This document shows positions 15,455 to 24,468 of a stretch of DNA of 64,000 bases, piece by piece. A program made the position numbers and the translations under genes. Position 1 is the first letter of the stretch. Every line of letters begins with the position of its first letter. The notes under the pieces were generated by a model, which was not told the origin of the DNA, made no database searches, and worked only from the letters and a program-made list of their open reading frames with translations. Origin of the DNA: Pseudomonadota bacterium (GTDB lineage Bacteria > Pseudomonadota > Alphaproteobacteria > Sneathiellales > Sneathiellaceae); NCBI GenBank assembly GCA_024743055.1, contig JANSXH010000010.1, positions 1-64,000 on the forward strand. Reading direction: 5' to 3'.

Positions 15455-17383
15455 TTACAGGCGCGATGATATGGCTGCGGAGATGGCATTCGTGAGTTTA
15501 GTGAGGCCAAACGGCTTGCGCAAAATTTGGACATTATCACTGCATAAGGCGTCTGCCGGGCTGACGTCCGCATGTCCTGTCATCAAGATGACAGAAATAT
15601 CAGGATATCTATCATATACTGTATTGGAAATATCATATCCGGACAATTCGCCCGGCATAGCAATATCGCTTAAAACGAGTGAAATGCCCTCCACACTTTC
15701 CAATAGCTTCAGCGCATTGTCCGCATTTTCAGATTCTAATACACCATATCCAAGGGTAATCAAATCTCGCCTGAGGACGTGACGCACTTCTTCTTCATCA
15801 TCGACCAGAAGAGCAATCTGTGGTGTTTTCAGCTCCAATTTCTGGTCATGCTCTTTGGTTTCACTGTCTGCCAATTCATTTGCTACAGATGGAAGGAGGA
15901 TGGTGACATCAGTTCCTTTGCCGGGAACTGACTTGACTGTTAGATGGCCTTTTGATTGCTCAATAAAGCTTTGAGTCATACTAAGCCCAAGACCGGTACC
16001 CCCTTGGCTTTCTTTTGTGGTGAAAAACGGATCAAAGATCTTTTCGACCAATGCTGCGTCCATACCCATCCCGTTATCGCTAATTTGGATGCTTGCCTTG
16101 TCGTCGATGACATTCAGGCTAATTTCAATTCGTCCCGTTTTAGTAATTGCCTGTTGGGCGTTTAATACAAGATTTAGCAGAGAGCTTTCAAATTGGCTGT
16201 GATCAATAAAGGAATAAATTTTTTCTTCAGGCTCCGTACAGATGAAATCGATATTCTCCGGTAGAGTAGAGCGCATTAGCCTCGCCACACTCTGTATGGC
16301 TTTATTCACTTCAGTTATTTTTGGGCTGAGGGGTTGGCGGCGTGCAAACGCGAGTAGTTGCTCAGTTAATCCAGCCCCTCTTTGTGCCGCTCTTAACGCT
16401 GGTTCAATCATATCGGCTATGAGAATAGGATCGTCTATCTGTTCTGATAGGGGGCGAAGATTACCCATGATTATTGTCAAAAGATTATTGAAGTCATGAG
16501 CGATACCACTGGATAGTCGGCCGACAGCTTCCATTTTTTGCGCTTGCGATAATGCCGCCTCAGACTGCCTTTGCCGTGTAATATTGATGGATAGAACATA
16601 AAATCCACGCGTTGAGCCATCACGTCGGAAATCTGGGTGAAGGTAGGTTTGAATATATCTCTCACGGCCATCCATAAGCGAGATTTGCATGCCAAAATCT
16701 GACTTTTGGCCAGCAATAGCTTTGTCGAAATGGCTTCTCGCAGTCCGATAGGTCGCAGGGGCAAGAAGTTCCTCGGCGGTCTTTCCGACCATGTCTTCCG
16801 GTGTTCTTTCGTAGCTCCTGGCAAAGCGGATATTGGCAAATTGAAACACCATTTTCTCATCAAGATAAGCGATTCCGGCAGGAACTTCATTTGAGATGAG
16901 ACGAAGGCGTTCTTCGCTTAATCGTAATTCGCGAGTTCTTTCTGCAATGAGCATTTCCTGCTTAAGCTCACGCTGCCGCTGCTCAGATATGTCCGTATAA
17001 ATGGTTGCAAATCCGCCGATGGACAAGGGCAAAGGTTGGCCGCTGACTCTGAGATAAACACCATTTGGCCGCTGCCGTTCAACCGTATGGACTTCAAACC
17101 TCATGGCGGCCTCGATGCGCACCTTAATAAGTTCTTCGATTTCTCCCACACCATATTCACCGGCCAGGGCGTTATAGCGAAAAATATCACCTAGGTAAGT
17201 ACCGGGAACCATCAGCTCCGGCGGTAAACCAAGCAAATCATGGCATTTAGAATTTGCATAGATCAGCTTTAAATCCTGATCGAAAATGGTCATCGCCTGA
17301 TCGATATTATCAAGGCCAGCCTCGATCATATGCAACCTTTCGATTGCCAGATCAGTTTGATTTTTTTTCGGATCTTGACCCAA
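15455..17383 (-). CDS. Soluble hybrid sensor histidine kinase (PAS-PAS-HisKA-HATPase-REC)
   Basis: 642 residues from a TTG at 17383 that follows AAGGATAGG at good spacing. No transmembrane segment is seen, so sensing is likely cytoplasmic. PAS-like domains are at about 20-135 (IFDQDLKLIYANSKCHDLLG) and 155-275. Phospho-accepting His296 is in GRLSSGIAHDFNNLL, followed by the ATPase domain (SDNGMGMDAALVEKIFDPFF, then GGTGLGLSM). The C-terminal receiver (about 524-642) has Asp573 in SDIAMPG. The chemistry could be a phosphorelay from His296 through Asp573, although no separate Hpt protein is present; alternatively the receiver tunes the kinase acting on the OmpR partner. Confidence 0.9.
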   Translation of the reverse strand: MGQDPKKNQTDLAIERLHMIEAGLDNIDQAMTIFDQDLKLIYANSKCHDLLGLPPELMVPGTYLGDIFRYNALAGEYGVGEIEELIKVRIEAAMRFEVHTVERQRPNGVYLRVSGQPLPLSIGGFATIYTDISEQRQRELKQEMLIAERTRELRLSEERLRLISNEVPAGIAYLDEKMVFQFANIRFARSYERTPEDMVGKTAEELLAPATYRTARSHFDKAIAGQKSDFGMQISLMDGRERYIQTYLHPDFRRDGSTRGFYVLSINITRQRQSEAALSQAQKMEAVGRLSSGIAHDFNNLLTIIMGNLRPLSEQIDDPILIADMIEPALRAAQRGAGLTEQLLAFARRQPLSPKITEVNKAIQSVARLMRSTLPENIDFICTEPEEKIYSFIDHSQFESSLLNLVLNAQQAITKTGRIEISLNVIDDKASIQISDNGMGMDAALVEKIFDPFFTTKESQGGTGLGLSMTQSFIEQSKGHLTVKSVPGKGTDVTILLPSVANELADSETKEHDQKLELKTPQIALLVDDEEEVRHVLRRDLITLGYGVLESENADNALKLLESVEGISLVLSDIAMPGELSGYDISNTVYDRYPDISVILMTGHADVSPADALCSDNVQILRKPFGLTKLTNAISAAISSRL

Positions 17384-17537
17384 AACCTATCCTTTTTGCC
17401 CATGACACATTTGCGTACATTTCCGGCAAATTCCCGAAAACATTACGAAGTATAAGCAGTGCAATTAAAGATGCAAAGCGCGGCCTAAATACAATCAAGC
17501 CAGCATAATTGGCAAGGCCGCTACTTGGGAGGTGTAG

Positions 17538-18341
17538 GTGTCGGACAGTAATCCAATATTGGATGTACAGGATATTTCCATCCGTTTCGGTGGTGTTGCG
17601 GCGCTGACGGATGTTTCCTTTTCGGTGAAGCGAAACGAGATTTTTTCACTAATCGGCCCTAACGGAGCCGGCAAGACATCTTTGCTCAATTGTATTTCAG
17701 GTCGGTACAAGCCTCAGCAAGGAAAGGTGGTCTTTAAGGGAGAGCCTTTATTGCTGCGCAGTATCAATGATCGCGCTCATATCGGCATTGGCCGAACCTT
17801 TCAAAATCTTGCCATTTTCAGCCATATGACCGTCATCGACAATATTCTGGTTGGGCTGCACCACAAACTGAAGAACAACTTTCTGACGGGTATGGCTTAT
17901 TGGGTTGGCGGTGCCCAGAAAGAAGAAGCCGAAGCACGGCTAAAAGTTGAGGACATTATCGACTTCCTTGAAATCCAGCATGTGCGTAATGAGCCAGCAG
18001 GGTCCCTATCTTATGGTCTTCGCAAGCGGGTCGAGTTGGCTAGAGCCATCGCTATTGACCCCGAGCTCATGCTGCTTGATGAACCCATGGCGGGCATGAA
18101 CCTTGAAGAAAAGGAAGATATGGCCCGCTACGTCATCGAGCTCAATGAACAGTACGGCATCACCGTGGTGATGATTGAGCATGATATGGGCGTTGTTGTT
18201 GATATCTCTGACAGGGTGGCTGTTCTTGACTTCGGTAAGAAGATTGCTGAAGGCCTGCCCGAAGAGGTGATGCAGGATGAAAGGGTTAAGACGGCCTATC
18301 TCGGTGTCGATGATGATGACGGCATGGAGGAAGTTGCATAA
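17538..18341 (+). CDS. livG: LIV-type ABC importer ATPase (LivG-like)
   Basis: 267 residues from a GTG at 17538 with ribosome site GGGAGGTG. Walker A is GPNGAGKTSLLN, signature LSYGLRKRVELARA (Tyr replacing the first Gly of SGG), Walker B LMLLDEPMAGMN and H-loop VMIEHDMGVV. It opens an operon of seven genes that encode a branched-chain amino acid type importer and two members of the adenylate-forming superfamily. Its TAA overlaps the ATG of the ligase by one base. In clusters of this composition the substrate is often an organic, frequently aromatic, acid rather than an amino acid; this is inference. Confidence 0.87.
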   Translation: MSDSNPILDVQDISIRFGGVAALTDVSFSVKRNEIFSLIGPNGAGKTSLLNCISGRYKPQQGKVVFKGEPLLLRSINDRAHIGIGRTFQNLAIFSHMTVIDNILVGLHHKLKNNFLTGMAYWVGGAQKEEAEARLKVEDIIDFLEIQHVRNEPAGSLSYGLRKRVELARAIAIDPELMLLDEPMAGMNLEEKEDMARYVIELNEQYGITVVMIEHDMGVVVDISDRVAVLDFGKKIAEGLPEEVMQDERVKTAYLGVDDDDGMEEVA

Positions 18342-20323
18342 TGAATATGACGCTTGCAACAAAGAGCCATGCCCGACCGATGGTGACAGGAGAGATCGCC
18401 AATTGGACCGCCGATCTGTCACATTTACCAGATGTCAGTGTTTACGACACTTTGCCGAAGATACTCCGGAAAAACGCAAAAGATTTTCCGAATGATGTGG
18501 CACAGCGGGAGAAAGATCTGGGTATCTGGAATCCCATAACCTGGGCTGATTTTGATGGCCATGTTAGCAGAATGGCTGTGGCCTTTCAGGTGCTGGGTGT
18601 CAAAGAGGGGAGTGTTGTCGCCTTGATAGGCGATAATCGTCCAGAATGGGTATGGGGCGAGATCGCCGCGCAAGGTGCCCGAGCTATGAGTATGGGCATC
18701 TACCGGGACGCGTTGGAAGATGAAATCGCTTATCTAATCGATTATACAAAGCCTAAAGTCATCATTGCCGAAGACGAGGAGCAGGTCGACAAGCTGCTAA
18801 ATCTTGGCGATCGAATTCCATCGATTGAAAGGATCATCTATCACGATCCGAGGGGGATGAGTAAATATGATGATCCCCGATTGCTGAACCTTGAAGATCT
18901 TGAAGGAATAGGGGCAGAAGTCCTAAAAACAGATCCTGAGCATTACAACAGGATGGTTGAGGCAACCAAGGCTGAAGATGTTGCAATCCTATGTACCACA
19001 TCAGGAACAACCTCCAATCCAAAGCTCTCCATGTGGCAAAGCCGAGCTTTTGTTGGTCATGCCGTCAACTACTTGAAGTCAGATCCAAAAGGGCCAGAAG
19101 ACGAGTATCTATCTGTTCTCCCTCTGTCCTGGGTGATGGAACAGATGTATGCAGTTGCCTGGAATTTGGTTGCGCGGATGACAGTCAATTTTCCTGAGGA
19201 AGAGGGAACGGCAATGGCTGATCTGCGTGAAGTAGGCCCTTCATTTGTTCTCCTTTCTCCGCGTGTTTGGGAAGTCGTCGCTGCCGATGTTCGGGCCCGC
19301 ATGATGGAATCCACTAAATGGAAACAGGCCATTTATAACTGGGCGGAAGCGCGTGGCATGGCGGCGGTCAATAATGGCACCGTCGATAAAGTTGCGGATA
19401 TTATGCTGTTCTCCGCACTTCGTGATCGGCTTGGATTTTCCAATTTGACCTCGGCCGCGACTGGTGGAGCTGCCATGGGACCAGAGATCTTCAAGTTCTT
19501 TCAGGCCATGGGAGTCCCTCTAAAGCAGCTGTACGGACAGACGGAAGGTCTCGGTGCTTATACCATTCATAAAAGTAAAAATGTCGACCACAACACGGTC
19601 GGATTTCCATTCGAAAATTGCCAAATTCAGATTAAGGACCCTGACTCTGAAGGTCTTGGAGAGATCCTCGTTAAGCACCCCAACATGATGTCAGGCTATT
19701 ATCAAAACGAGGTAGCTAGCCGAGAAGCTTTCGACGAGGAAGGATACTTCCTGACAGGGGATGCAGGATATTTCGATGACAACAATCATCTTGTGGTTAT
19801 CGATCGTATCAGTGATTTGGCAGAGACTTCTAAGGGCATAAAATTCTCTCCACAATTCATTGAGAATAAGATCAAATTCTCGACCTTCATTGCAGAAGCG
19901 GTGATCCTCGGGAAAGATCAGCCATATCTCACGGCCATGATTTGTATCCGCTACCCGATCCTTTCGAAATGGGCGGAACAAAGGAGAATTGCCTTCACCA
20001 CCTATACGGACCTTTCAGCTCGACCCGAAATCTACGAGATGATGCGGGCTGAAATTGAGGCTGTAAACAAGACGTTGCCCGAAGCCCAGCACATCAAGAA
20101 ATTCGTCCTTCTTTATAAGGAGCTGGATGCAGATGACGGGGAACTGACCCGGACCAAGAAAGTGCGCCGTAAAGTCATCGCTGAGAAATACGCAGATATT
20201 ATCGACAATCTCTATTCCGATGCGGATCACGTGGATATAGACACTGTCATCAGCTTTCAGGACGGCACGAAGCAACGCATTAAAACCAAGCTAAAAGTCG
20301 AGAAATTGGAGGATGCCCAATGA
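18341..20323 (+). CDS. Long-chain acyl-CoA synthetase-type AMP-forming ligase
   Basis: 660 residues. It should activate a carboxylic acid with ATP and CoA. The P-loop reads TTSGTTSNPKLSMW, the acyl-AMP site YGQTEGLGAYT, then TGDAGYFDDNNHLVVIDRI, and the C-terminal motif has TRTKKVRRKVIAEKY. Length and the order of motifs suit the bubblegum/long-chain acyl-CoA synthetase group. It is embedded between livG and livH with 1-bp and 4-bp overlaps, so the imported compound is the likely substrate or precursor. The exact acid cannot be read from sequence. Confidence 0.85.
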   Translation: MNMTLATKSHARPMVTGEIANWTADLSHLPDVSVYDTLPKILRKNAKDFPNDVAQREKDLGIWNPITWADFDGHVSRMAVAFQVLGVKEGSVVALIGDNRPEWVWGEIAAQGARAMSMGIYRDALEDEIAYLIDYTKPKVIIAEDEEQVDKLLNLGDRIPSIERIIYHDPRGMSKYDDPRLLNLEDLEGIGAEVLKTDPEHYNRMVEATKAEDVAILCTTSGTTSNPKLSMWQSRAFVGHAVNYLKSDPKGPEDEYLSVLPLSWVMEQMYAVAWNLVARMTVNFPEEEGTAMADLREVGPSFVLLSPRVWEVVAADVRARMMESTKWKQAIYNWAEARGMAAVNNGTVDKVADIMLFSALRDRLGFSNLTSAATGGAAMGPEIFKFFQAMGVPLKQLYGQTEGLGAYTIHKSKNVDHNTVGFPFENCQIQIKDPDSEGLGEILVKHPNMMSGYYQNEVASREAFDEEGYFLTGDAGYFDDNNHLVVIDRISDLAETSKGIKFSPQFIENKIKFSTFIAEAVILGKDQPYLTAMICIRYPILSKWAEQRRIAFTTYTDLSARPEIYEMMRAEIEAVNKTLPEAQHIKKFVLLYKELDADDGELTRTKKVRRKVIAEKYADIIDNLYSDADHVDIDTVISFQDGTKQRIKTKLKVEKLEDAQ

Positions 20324-21216
20324 ACAGCGAACTTCTCTTACAGCTGCTCTTGAACGGTATCATCGTCGGCATGCTTTATGGCGTCGTCGCCATGTGTTTT
20401 GTGCTCATTTACAAATCAACTCAAGTTGTCAATTTTGCCCAAGGGGAATTTCTCGTGTTGGGTGGTTGGGTGTGCTTGAGCCTTGTGATTCAGATGGGGC
20501 TACCGTTCTTTCTTGCCTTTCTCTTTACACTCGTTTTCATGGCGATATTCGGGATAGTGGTACAGCAGATCATTTTACGGCCGCTCATCGGCGAACCCAT
20601 CATATCTGTCATTATGGTCACAATTGGCCTGTCCATCTTTATGCAGTCTTTGATGAACTGGGTATTCGGAAATGATGCGAAACGTTTCCCCGATATCTTT
20701 GGTTCTCTTTCTGTCATCAGTATTGGTGGGCTTAATGTAGAGACCGCTTATGTAATGAGCCTGGTTTTGTCTCTTGTGATTATGGCTGTCTTTTATTTCT
20801 TCTTCCGCTTTACCCGGCATGGCCTTGCCATGCGCGCCACTGCCTTTAACCAACAGATTGCTCAGTCTCTTGGAATCTCTGTGAAGCAAACATTTGCTAT
20901 GGCCTGGGCCATTTCCGCTCTGGTTTCCGGTGTCGCGGGTGTGGTCATGGGAATCGTTAGCGCTGTTTCAAATTCGCTCGCCTTCGTTGGCATCAAAGTC
21001 TTTCCAGCCGTGATTGTTGGCGGACTCGACTCCATTGTCGGGGCTGTAGTTGGTGGTCTGATCATTGGTGTACTTGAGAATTTGGCTGAGTTTATCGACG
21101 GCGAATATCTGCATATCGGCAACCTCTACACGATCGCGCCATTTTATGTGCTGATCATCATCCTCATGATCAAGCCATATGGTTTGTTCGGCACCAAAGA
21201 TATTGAAAGGATTTAA
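20320..21216 (+). CDS. livH: LIV-type ABC permease (LivH-like)
   Basis: 298 residues with eight or so hydrophobic segments. Characteristic LivH sequences are NFAQGEFLVLGGWV near the N-terminus, TRHGLAMRATAFNQQIAQSL in the cytoplasmic loop facing the ATPase, and VGGLDSIVGAVVGGLIIGVL near the C-terminus. It starts inside the ligase stop (ATGA overlap) and is followed 2 bp later by livM. Confidence 0.9.
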   Translation: MNSELLLQLLLNGIIVGMLYGVVAMCFVLIYKSTQVVNFAQGEFLVLGGWVCLSLVIQMGLPFFLAFLFTLVFMAIFGIVVQQIILRPLIGEPIISVIMVTIGLSIFMQSLMNWVFGNDAKRFPDIFGSLSVISIGGLNVETAYVMSLVLSLVIMAVFYFFFRFTRHGLAMRATAFNQQIAQSLGISVKQTFAMAWAISALVSGVAGVVMGIVSAVSNSLAFVGIKVFPAVIVGGLDSIVGAVVGGLIIGVLENLAEFIDGEYLHIGNLYTIAPFYVLIIILMIKPYGLFGTKDIERI

Positions 21217-21218
21217 CC

Positions 21219-22283
21219 GTGGGACACGTTCCTAATCCTCGCCCGGCCGGTGATTTCCGCACAAGCTATATCGGCGACAACGCTCTCTTCAAAACCCGGT
21301 TTGAAGGGAAGGCAGCGCTGGGTATTGTACTCGCCCTTGTTATCGCGGCTCCGTTCCTGAGCAACTATGTCTTGTCCCAGTTGATCGTTATCAGCATCTA
21401 CAGCATCGCAGCGCTGGGATTGAATATTCTTGTTGGAGTGACCGGACAGATATCCCTTGGACATGGAGCATTTTTCGGTTTTGGTGCCTTCGCTAGCGCT
21501 TGGATTGTCAACAGCTTTGGTATACCGGCACTGATTGCTATTCCTCTCGCCGGATTGCTTACGACAGCAGTTGGCATGATCTTTGGCGTTCCGGCGGCGC
21601 GGATCAAAGGCTTGTATCTGGCCATCGCGACATTGGCATCGCAGTTTATCCTGGAGGATTTTTTCGCCCGTGCTGAATGGTTTTCGGGAGGTGTCTATGG
21701 CGCATTGGCTGAACGGCCCACTTTCTTTGGTTTCATCTTTGATACAGATTTGAGCTACTTCTACCTAGTTCTGTTTTGGGTGGTTGCCAGTATCGTCGCC
21801 GTCACCAACCTGCTGCGCAGCCGCGATGGCCGGGCTTTGGTTGCCGTCAGGGATCACTATCTTTCAGCGGAAATCATGGGAGTTAATCTCACCAAATACC
21901 GCATTCTCTCTTTTGGGATTTCATCCTTTTTCGCAGGATTGGCGGGTGCCTTATTCGCGCATTATCTGGAATTTGTTTCCGTTGAAGGTTTTACCATCCT
22001 GCTCTCCATCCAGTTTCTGGCGATGATTATTATTGGCGGGTTGGGATCAGTTTATGGGACGATCCTCGGAGCCATATTTGTCCTGCTTCTGCCTCAGGTT
22101 ATGGAGGGGGCCGCAACCTCGGCAGCTGGCTTGTTCCCAGCCCTTGAAACGGGCAAGGCCTATATCAAGGAAATGTCCGTAGGGGCTGCCATCATTCTCT
22201 TTCTGATTTTTGAACCCGAAGGGTTGATCCATCGCTGGCGCGTTATCCGGGCCAGCTGGAAACTGTTCCCGTTCGCCCGATAA
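21219..22283 (+). CDS. livM: LIV-type ABC permease (LivM-like)
   Basis: 354 residues from a GTG at 21219, two bases after the livH stop. It carries the LivM hallmark GQISLGHGAFFGFGAFASAW and the ATPase-facing loop SRDGRALVAVRDHYLSAEIM. The N-terminal 30 residues are hydrophilic (PNPRPAGDFRTSYIGDN), somewhat longer than in E. coli LivM-type cores. A conserved GGLGSVYGTILGAIF segment follows near the C-terminus. Confidence 0.9.
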   Translation: MGHVPNPRPAGDFRTSYIGDNALFKTRFEGKAALGIVLALVIAAPFLSNYVLSQLIVISIYSIAALGLNILVGVTGQISLGHGAFFGFGAFASAWIVNSFGIPALIAIPLAGLLTTAVGMIFGVPAARIKGLYLAIATLASQFILEDFFARAEWFSGGVYGALAERPTFFGFIFDTDLSYFYLVLFWVVASIVAVTNLLRSRDGRALVAVRDHYLSAEIMGVNLTKYRILSFGISSFFAGLAGALFAHYLEFVSVEGFTILLSIQFLAMIIIGGLGSVYGTILGAIFVLLLPQVMEGAATSAAGLFPALETGKAYIKEMSVGAAIILFLIFEPEGLIHRWRVIRASWKLFPFAR

Positions 22284-22335
22284 GACCAATAAAAACAAGC
22301 TCAACGTCTAAATTAACTAACGAGGAGGAATAAAC

Positions 22336-23565
22336 ATGAGCGTAAAAACGACAGCTTTAACCTTAATGGCAGCAACGATGCTGGCGGGTGCTGCGCAGGC
22401 CGAAGACAAAGTATTTGTCGGACATCTTGTTGACTATACCGGGCCGACTGCCTTTGTCGGAAAGTCCTATGGTCCAGGTGTCAGTGACGCCCTCAAACAT
22501 ATCAATGCAAATGGCGGAATTAATGGCACGGCAATCGAATTTGAAACCGTTGATTATGCCTATAAAGTACCGGAAGCGATCGCCAACTATAAGCGCTGGA
22601 AAGACAAAGGCATGGTCGCCATGCAGGGCTGGGGGACAGGTGATACGGAAGCGCTGATCTCTTTCGTAGCCCGGGATGAAGTGCCGGTCTATTCCGCGTC
22701 TTATTCAGCTCATTTAACGGATCCTACAGGTGCCAACCCAAGCACAAAGAAGCCTGCACCTTATAACTTTTTCTACGGCGCCTCCTATTCGGATTCTTGC
22801 CGTGCACTTGCAAAATGGGCAGCAGATGATGCAAAAACAAAAGGCATTAAGGACCCGATCTTCCTGCACACAGGAGACAACCATCCCTATCCGAATGCCC
22901 CTAAGAAAGCCTGTGCAGAATATGCGGCCGAACTTGGCATGACAGTTGCCAATCCGGTTGTGGTTCCCTTAAAGCCCGGTGACTTCAAAGCACAATGCCT
23001 GACTATTAAGGAATCTGGAGCACAATATGTCTTTATGGGCAATCTGGGGGGATCCGTGGTGTCCCTTCTCAAGTCCTGTGGCACGGTAGGAGTTGAAGCC
23101 AACTATATGGGCAATGTTTGGGCTGGCGACTATAAAACCGTTGAAAGCTCGGAAGCTGAAAAAATCATTTTCCCATCTTCTACGCCATTTTATGGCCAGG
23201 ATGTTGCTGGTATGAAAACCGTTGAAGCAATCCTCAAAGGTGGAAGTGGCGAAGCTGGCGACAAGCCTACTCATCATTACATCCGAGGCATTTGCTCGGC
23301 CTATTACATGAAAGAAGCCATGGAATGGGCGAAAGCGAATGGCGGTATCACTGGTGCCAATATCAAGAAAGGTATGTATGTCAAGAAAGACTGGGTTCCT
23401 GCTGGCCTTGAAGGAGTTTGCCTGCCCTCCAACTGGAGTGATAAAGACCACCGCGGTCTGATGACCGTCGCCATCAATCAGGGCAGTTTCGATAACGGCA
23501 AAGTCATGATTGAGCGGATTGCTGAATCAGAATTGCCACGTCGTGACGACTGGCTGGGTCAATAG
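22336..23565 (+). CDS. LIV-type ABC substrate-binding protein
   Basis: 409 residues with a Sec signal peptide (TALTLMAATMLAGAAQA before EDK). A Peripla_BP_6 fold is indicated by VGHLVDYTGPTAFVGKSYGP, the HINANGGINGTAIEF segment and MQGWGTGDTEALISFVARDE. Cysteines pair-wise near 155 and 200 (SYSDSCRALAKW, KKACAEYA) are usual in this branch. A very good ribosome site AGGAGGAATAAAC precedes the ATG, which fits high expression of a binding protein. It lies 52 bp after livM. Confidence 0.88.
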   Translation: MSVKTTALTLMAATMLAGAAQAEDKVFVGHLVDYTGPTAFVGKSYGPGVSDALKHINANGGINGTAIEFETVDYAYKVPEAIANYKRWKDKGMVAMQGWGTGDTEALISFVARDEVPVYSASYSAHLTDPTGANPSTKKPAPYNFFYGASYSDSCRALAKWAADDAKTKGIKDPIFLHTGDNHPYPNAPKKACAEYAAELGMTVANPVVVPLKPGDFKAQCLTIKESGAQYVFMGNLGGSVVSLLKSCGTVGVEANYMGNVWAGDYKTVESSEAEKIIFPSSTPFYGQDVAGMKTVEAILKGGSGEAGDKPTHHYIRGICSAYYMKEAMEWAKANGGITGANIKKGMYVKKDWVPAGLEGVCLPSNWSDKDHRGLMTVAINQGSFDNGKVMIERIAESELPRRDDWLGQ

Positions 23566-23618
23566 ACCTTTCTGTTAAAGAACGAAGATAAGATTGAAAA
23601 GTCGCAACTAAGGACAGG

Positions 23619-24458
23619 ATGATGTTAGCTCAAACCGATGCAGCCACCATGGATGTTTCCGAAAATAGTGATGATATCATCCTGTCCGTCAATAATGTTG
23701 AAGTAGTTTTCAATGAGGTTATTCTCGTGCTGCGGGGCCTCAATCTCAAAGCCAAACGGGGAAATATCACCGCTCTTTTGGGAACCAACGGAGCCGGAAA
23801 ATCGACCTCCCTTAAAGCCATAACTAACCTGCTTGCTATGGAAGATGGTGAGGTAACGCGGGGATCCATCGAATATGAAGGCGAGGACGCGACCCATTTG
23901 GGTCCTGAGACACTCGTCCGAAAAGGTATTTTCCTGGTTATGGAGGGGCGTGGCATCCTGCAGGATATGACCGTGACTGAAAATTTGCGGCTTGGCGCCT
24001 ATTCGCGGAGCAATGCAAATATCAAGGCCGAAATTGAACAGATCTATTCATATTTTCCACGCTTAAAAGAACGAACAGGTCTGGCTGGGTACCTGTCTGG
24101 CGGCGAACAGCAAATGCTCGCTATCGGACGGGCGATGATGGCGAAGCCAAAACTGATTTTGATGGACGAGCCGTCGATGGGGTTATCTCCACTTTTGGTC
24201 AAGGAAGTTTTCAGCATCATTCAGCGATTGAACAAGGAGCTCGGGATATCAATCCTGCTGGTGGAGCAGAACGCCAAGATGGCTCTCAAAATCGCTGATG
24301 AAGCTTACATCATGGAAAATGGCAAGATTGTATTGGATGGTACTGCCAAGGAACTCATGGAAAATGAGGACGTCAAGGAATTCTATCTTGGCGGAGGCGG
24401 GGAGCGCCGCTCGTTCAAGAATTTAAAAAGTTTTAAACGCCGCAAGCGCTGGCTTTAG
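23619..24458 (+). CDS. livF: LIV-type ABC importer ATPase (LivF-like)
   Basis: 279 residues. Walker A is GTNGAGKSTSLKA, signature LSGGEQQMLAIGRA, Walker B LILMDEPSMGLS, and the LivF-type switch region LLVEQNAKMAL with Gln where LivG has His. It has a 25-residue acidic N-terminal lead before the first strand and an unusual basic tail (RRSFKNLKSFKRRKRWL) after the family's YLGGGGE end. Two ATGs in a row (23619, 23622) are both possible starts. Confidence 0.88.
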   Translation: MMLAQTDAATMDVSENSDDIILSVNNVEVVFNEVILVLRGLNLKAKRGNITALLGTNGAGKSTSLKAITNLLAMEDGEVTRGSIEYEGEDATHLGPETLVRKGIFLVMEGRGILQDMTVTENLRLGAYSRSNANIKAEIEQIYSYFPRLKERTGLAGYLSGGEQQMLAIGRAMMAKPKLILMDEPSMGLSPLLVKEVFSIIQRLNKELGISILLVEQNAKMALKIADEAYIMENGKIVLDGTAKELMENEDVKEFYLGGGGERRSFKNLKSFKRRKRWL

Positions 24459-24468
24459 GGTAACAGTA

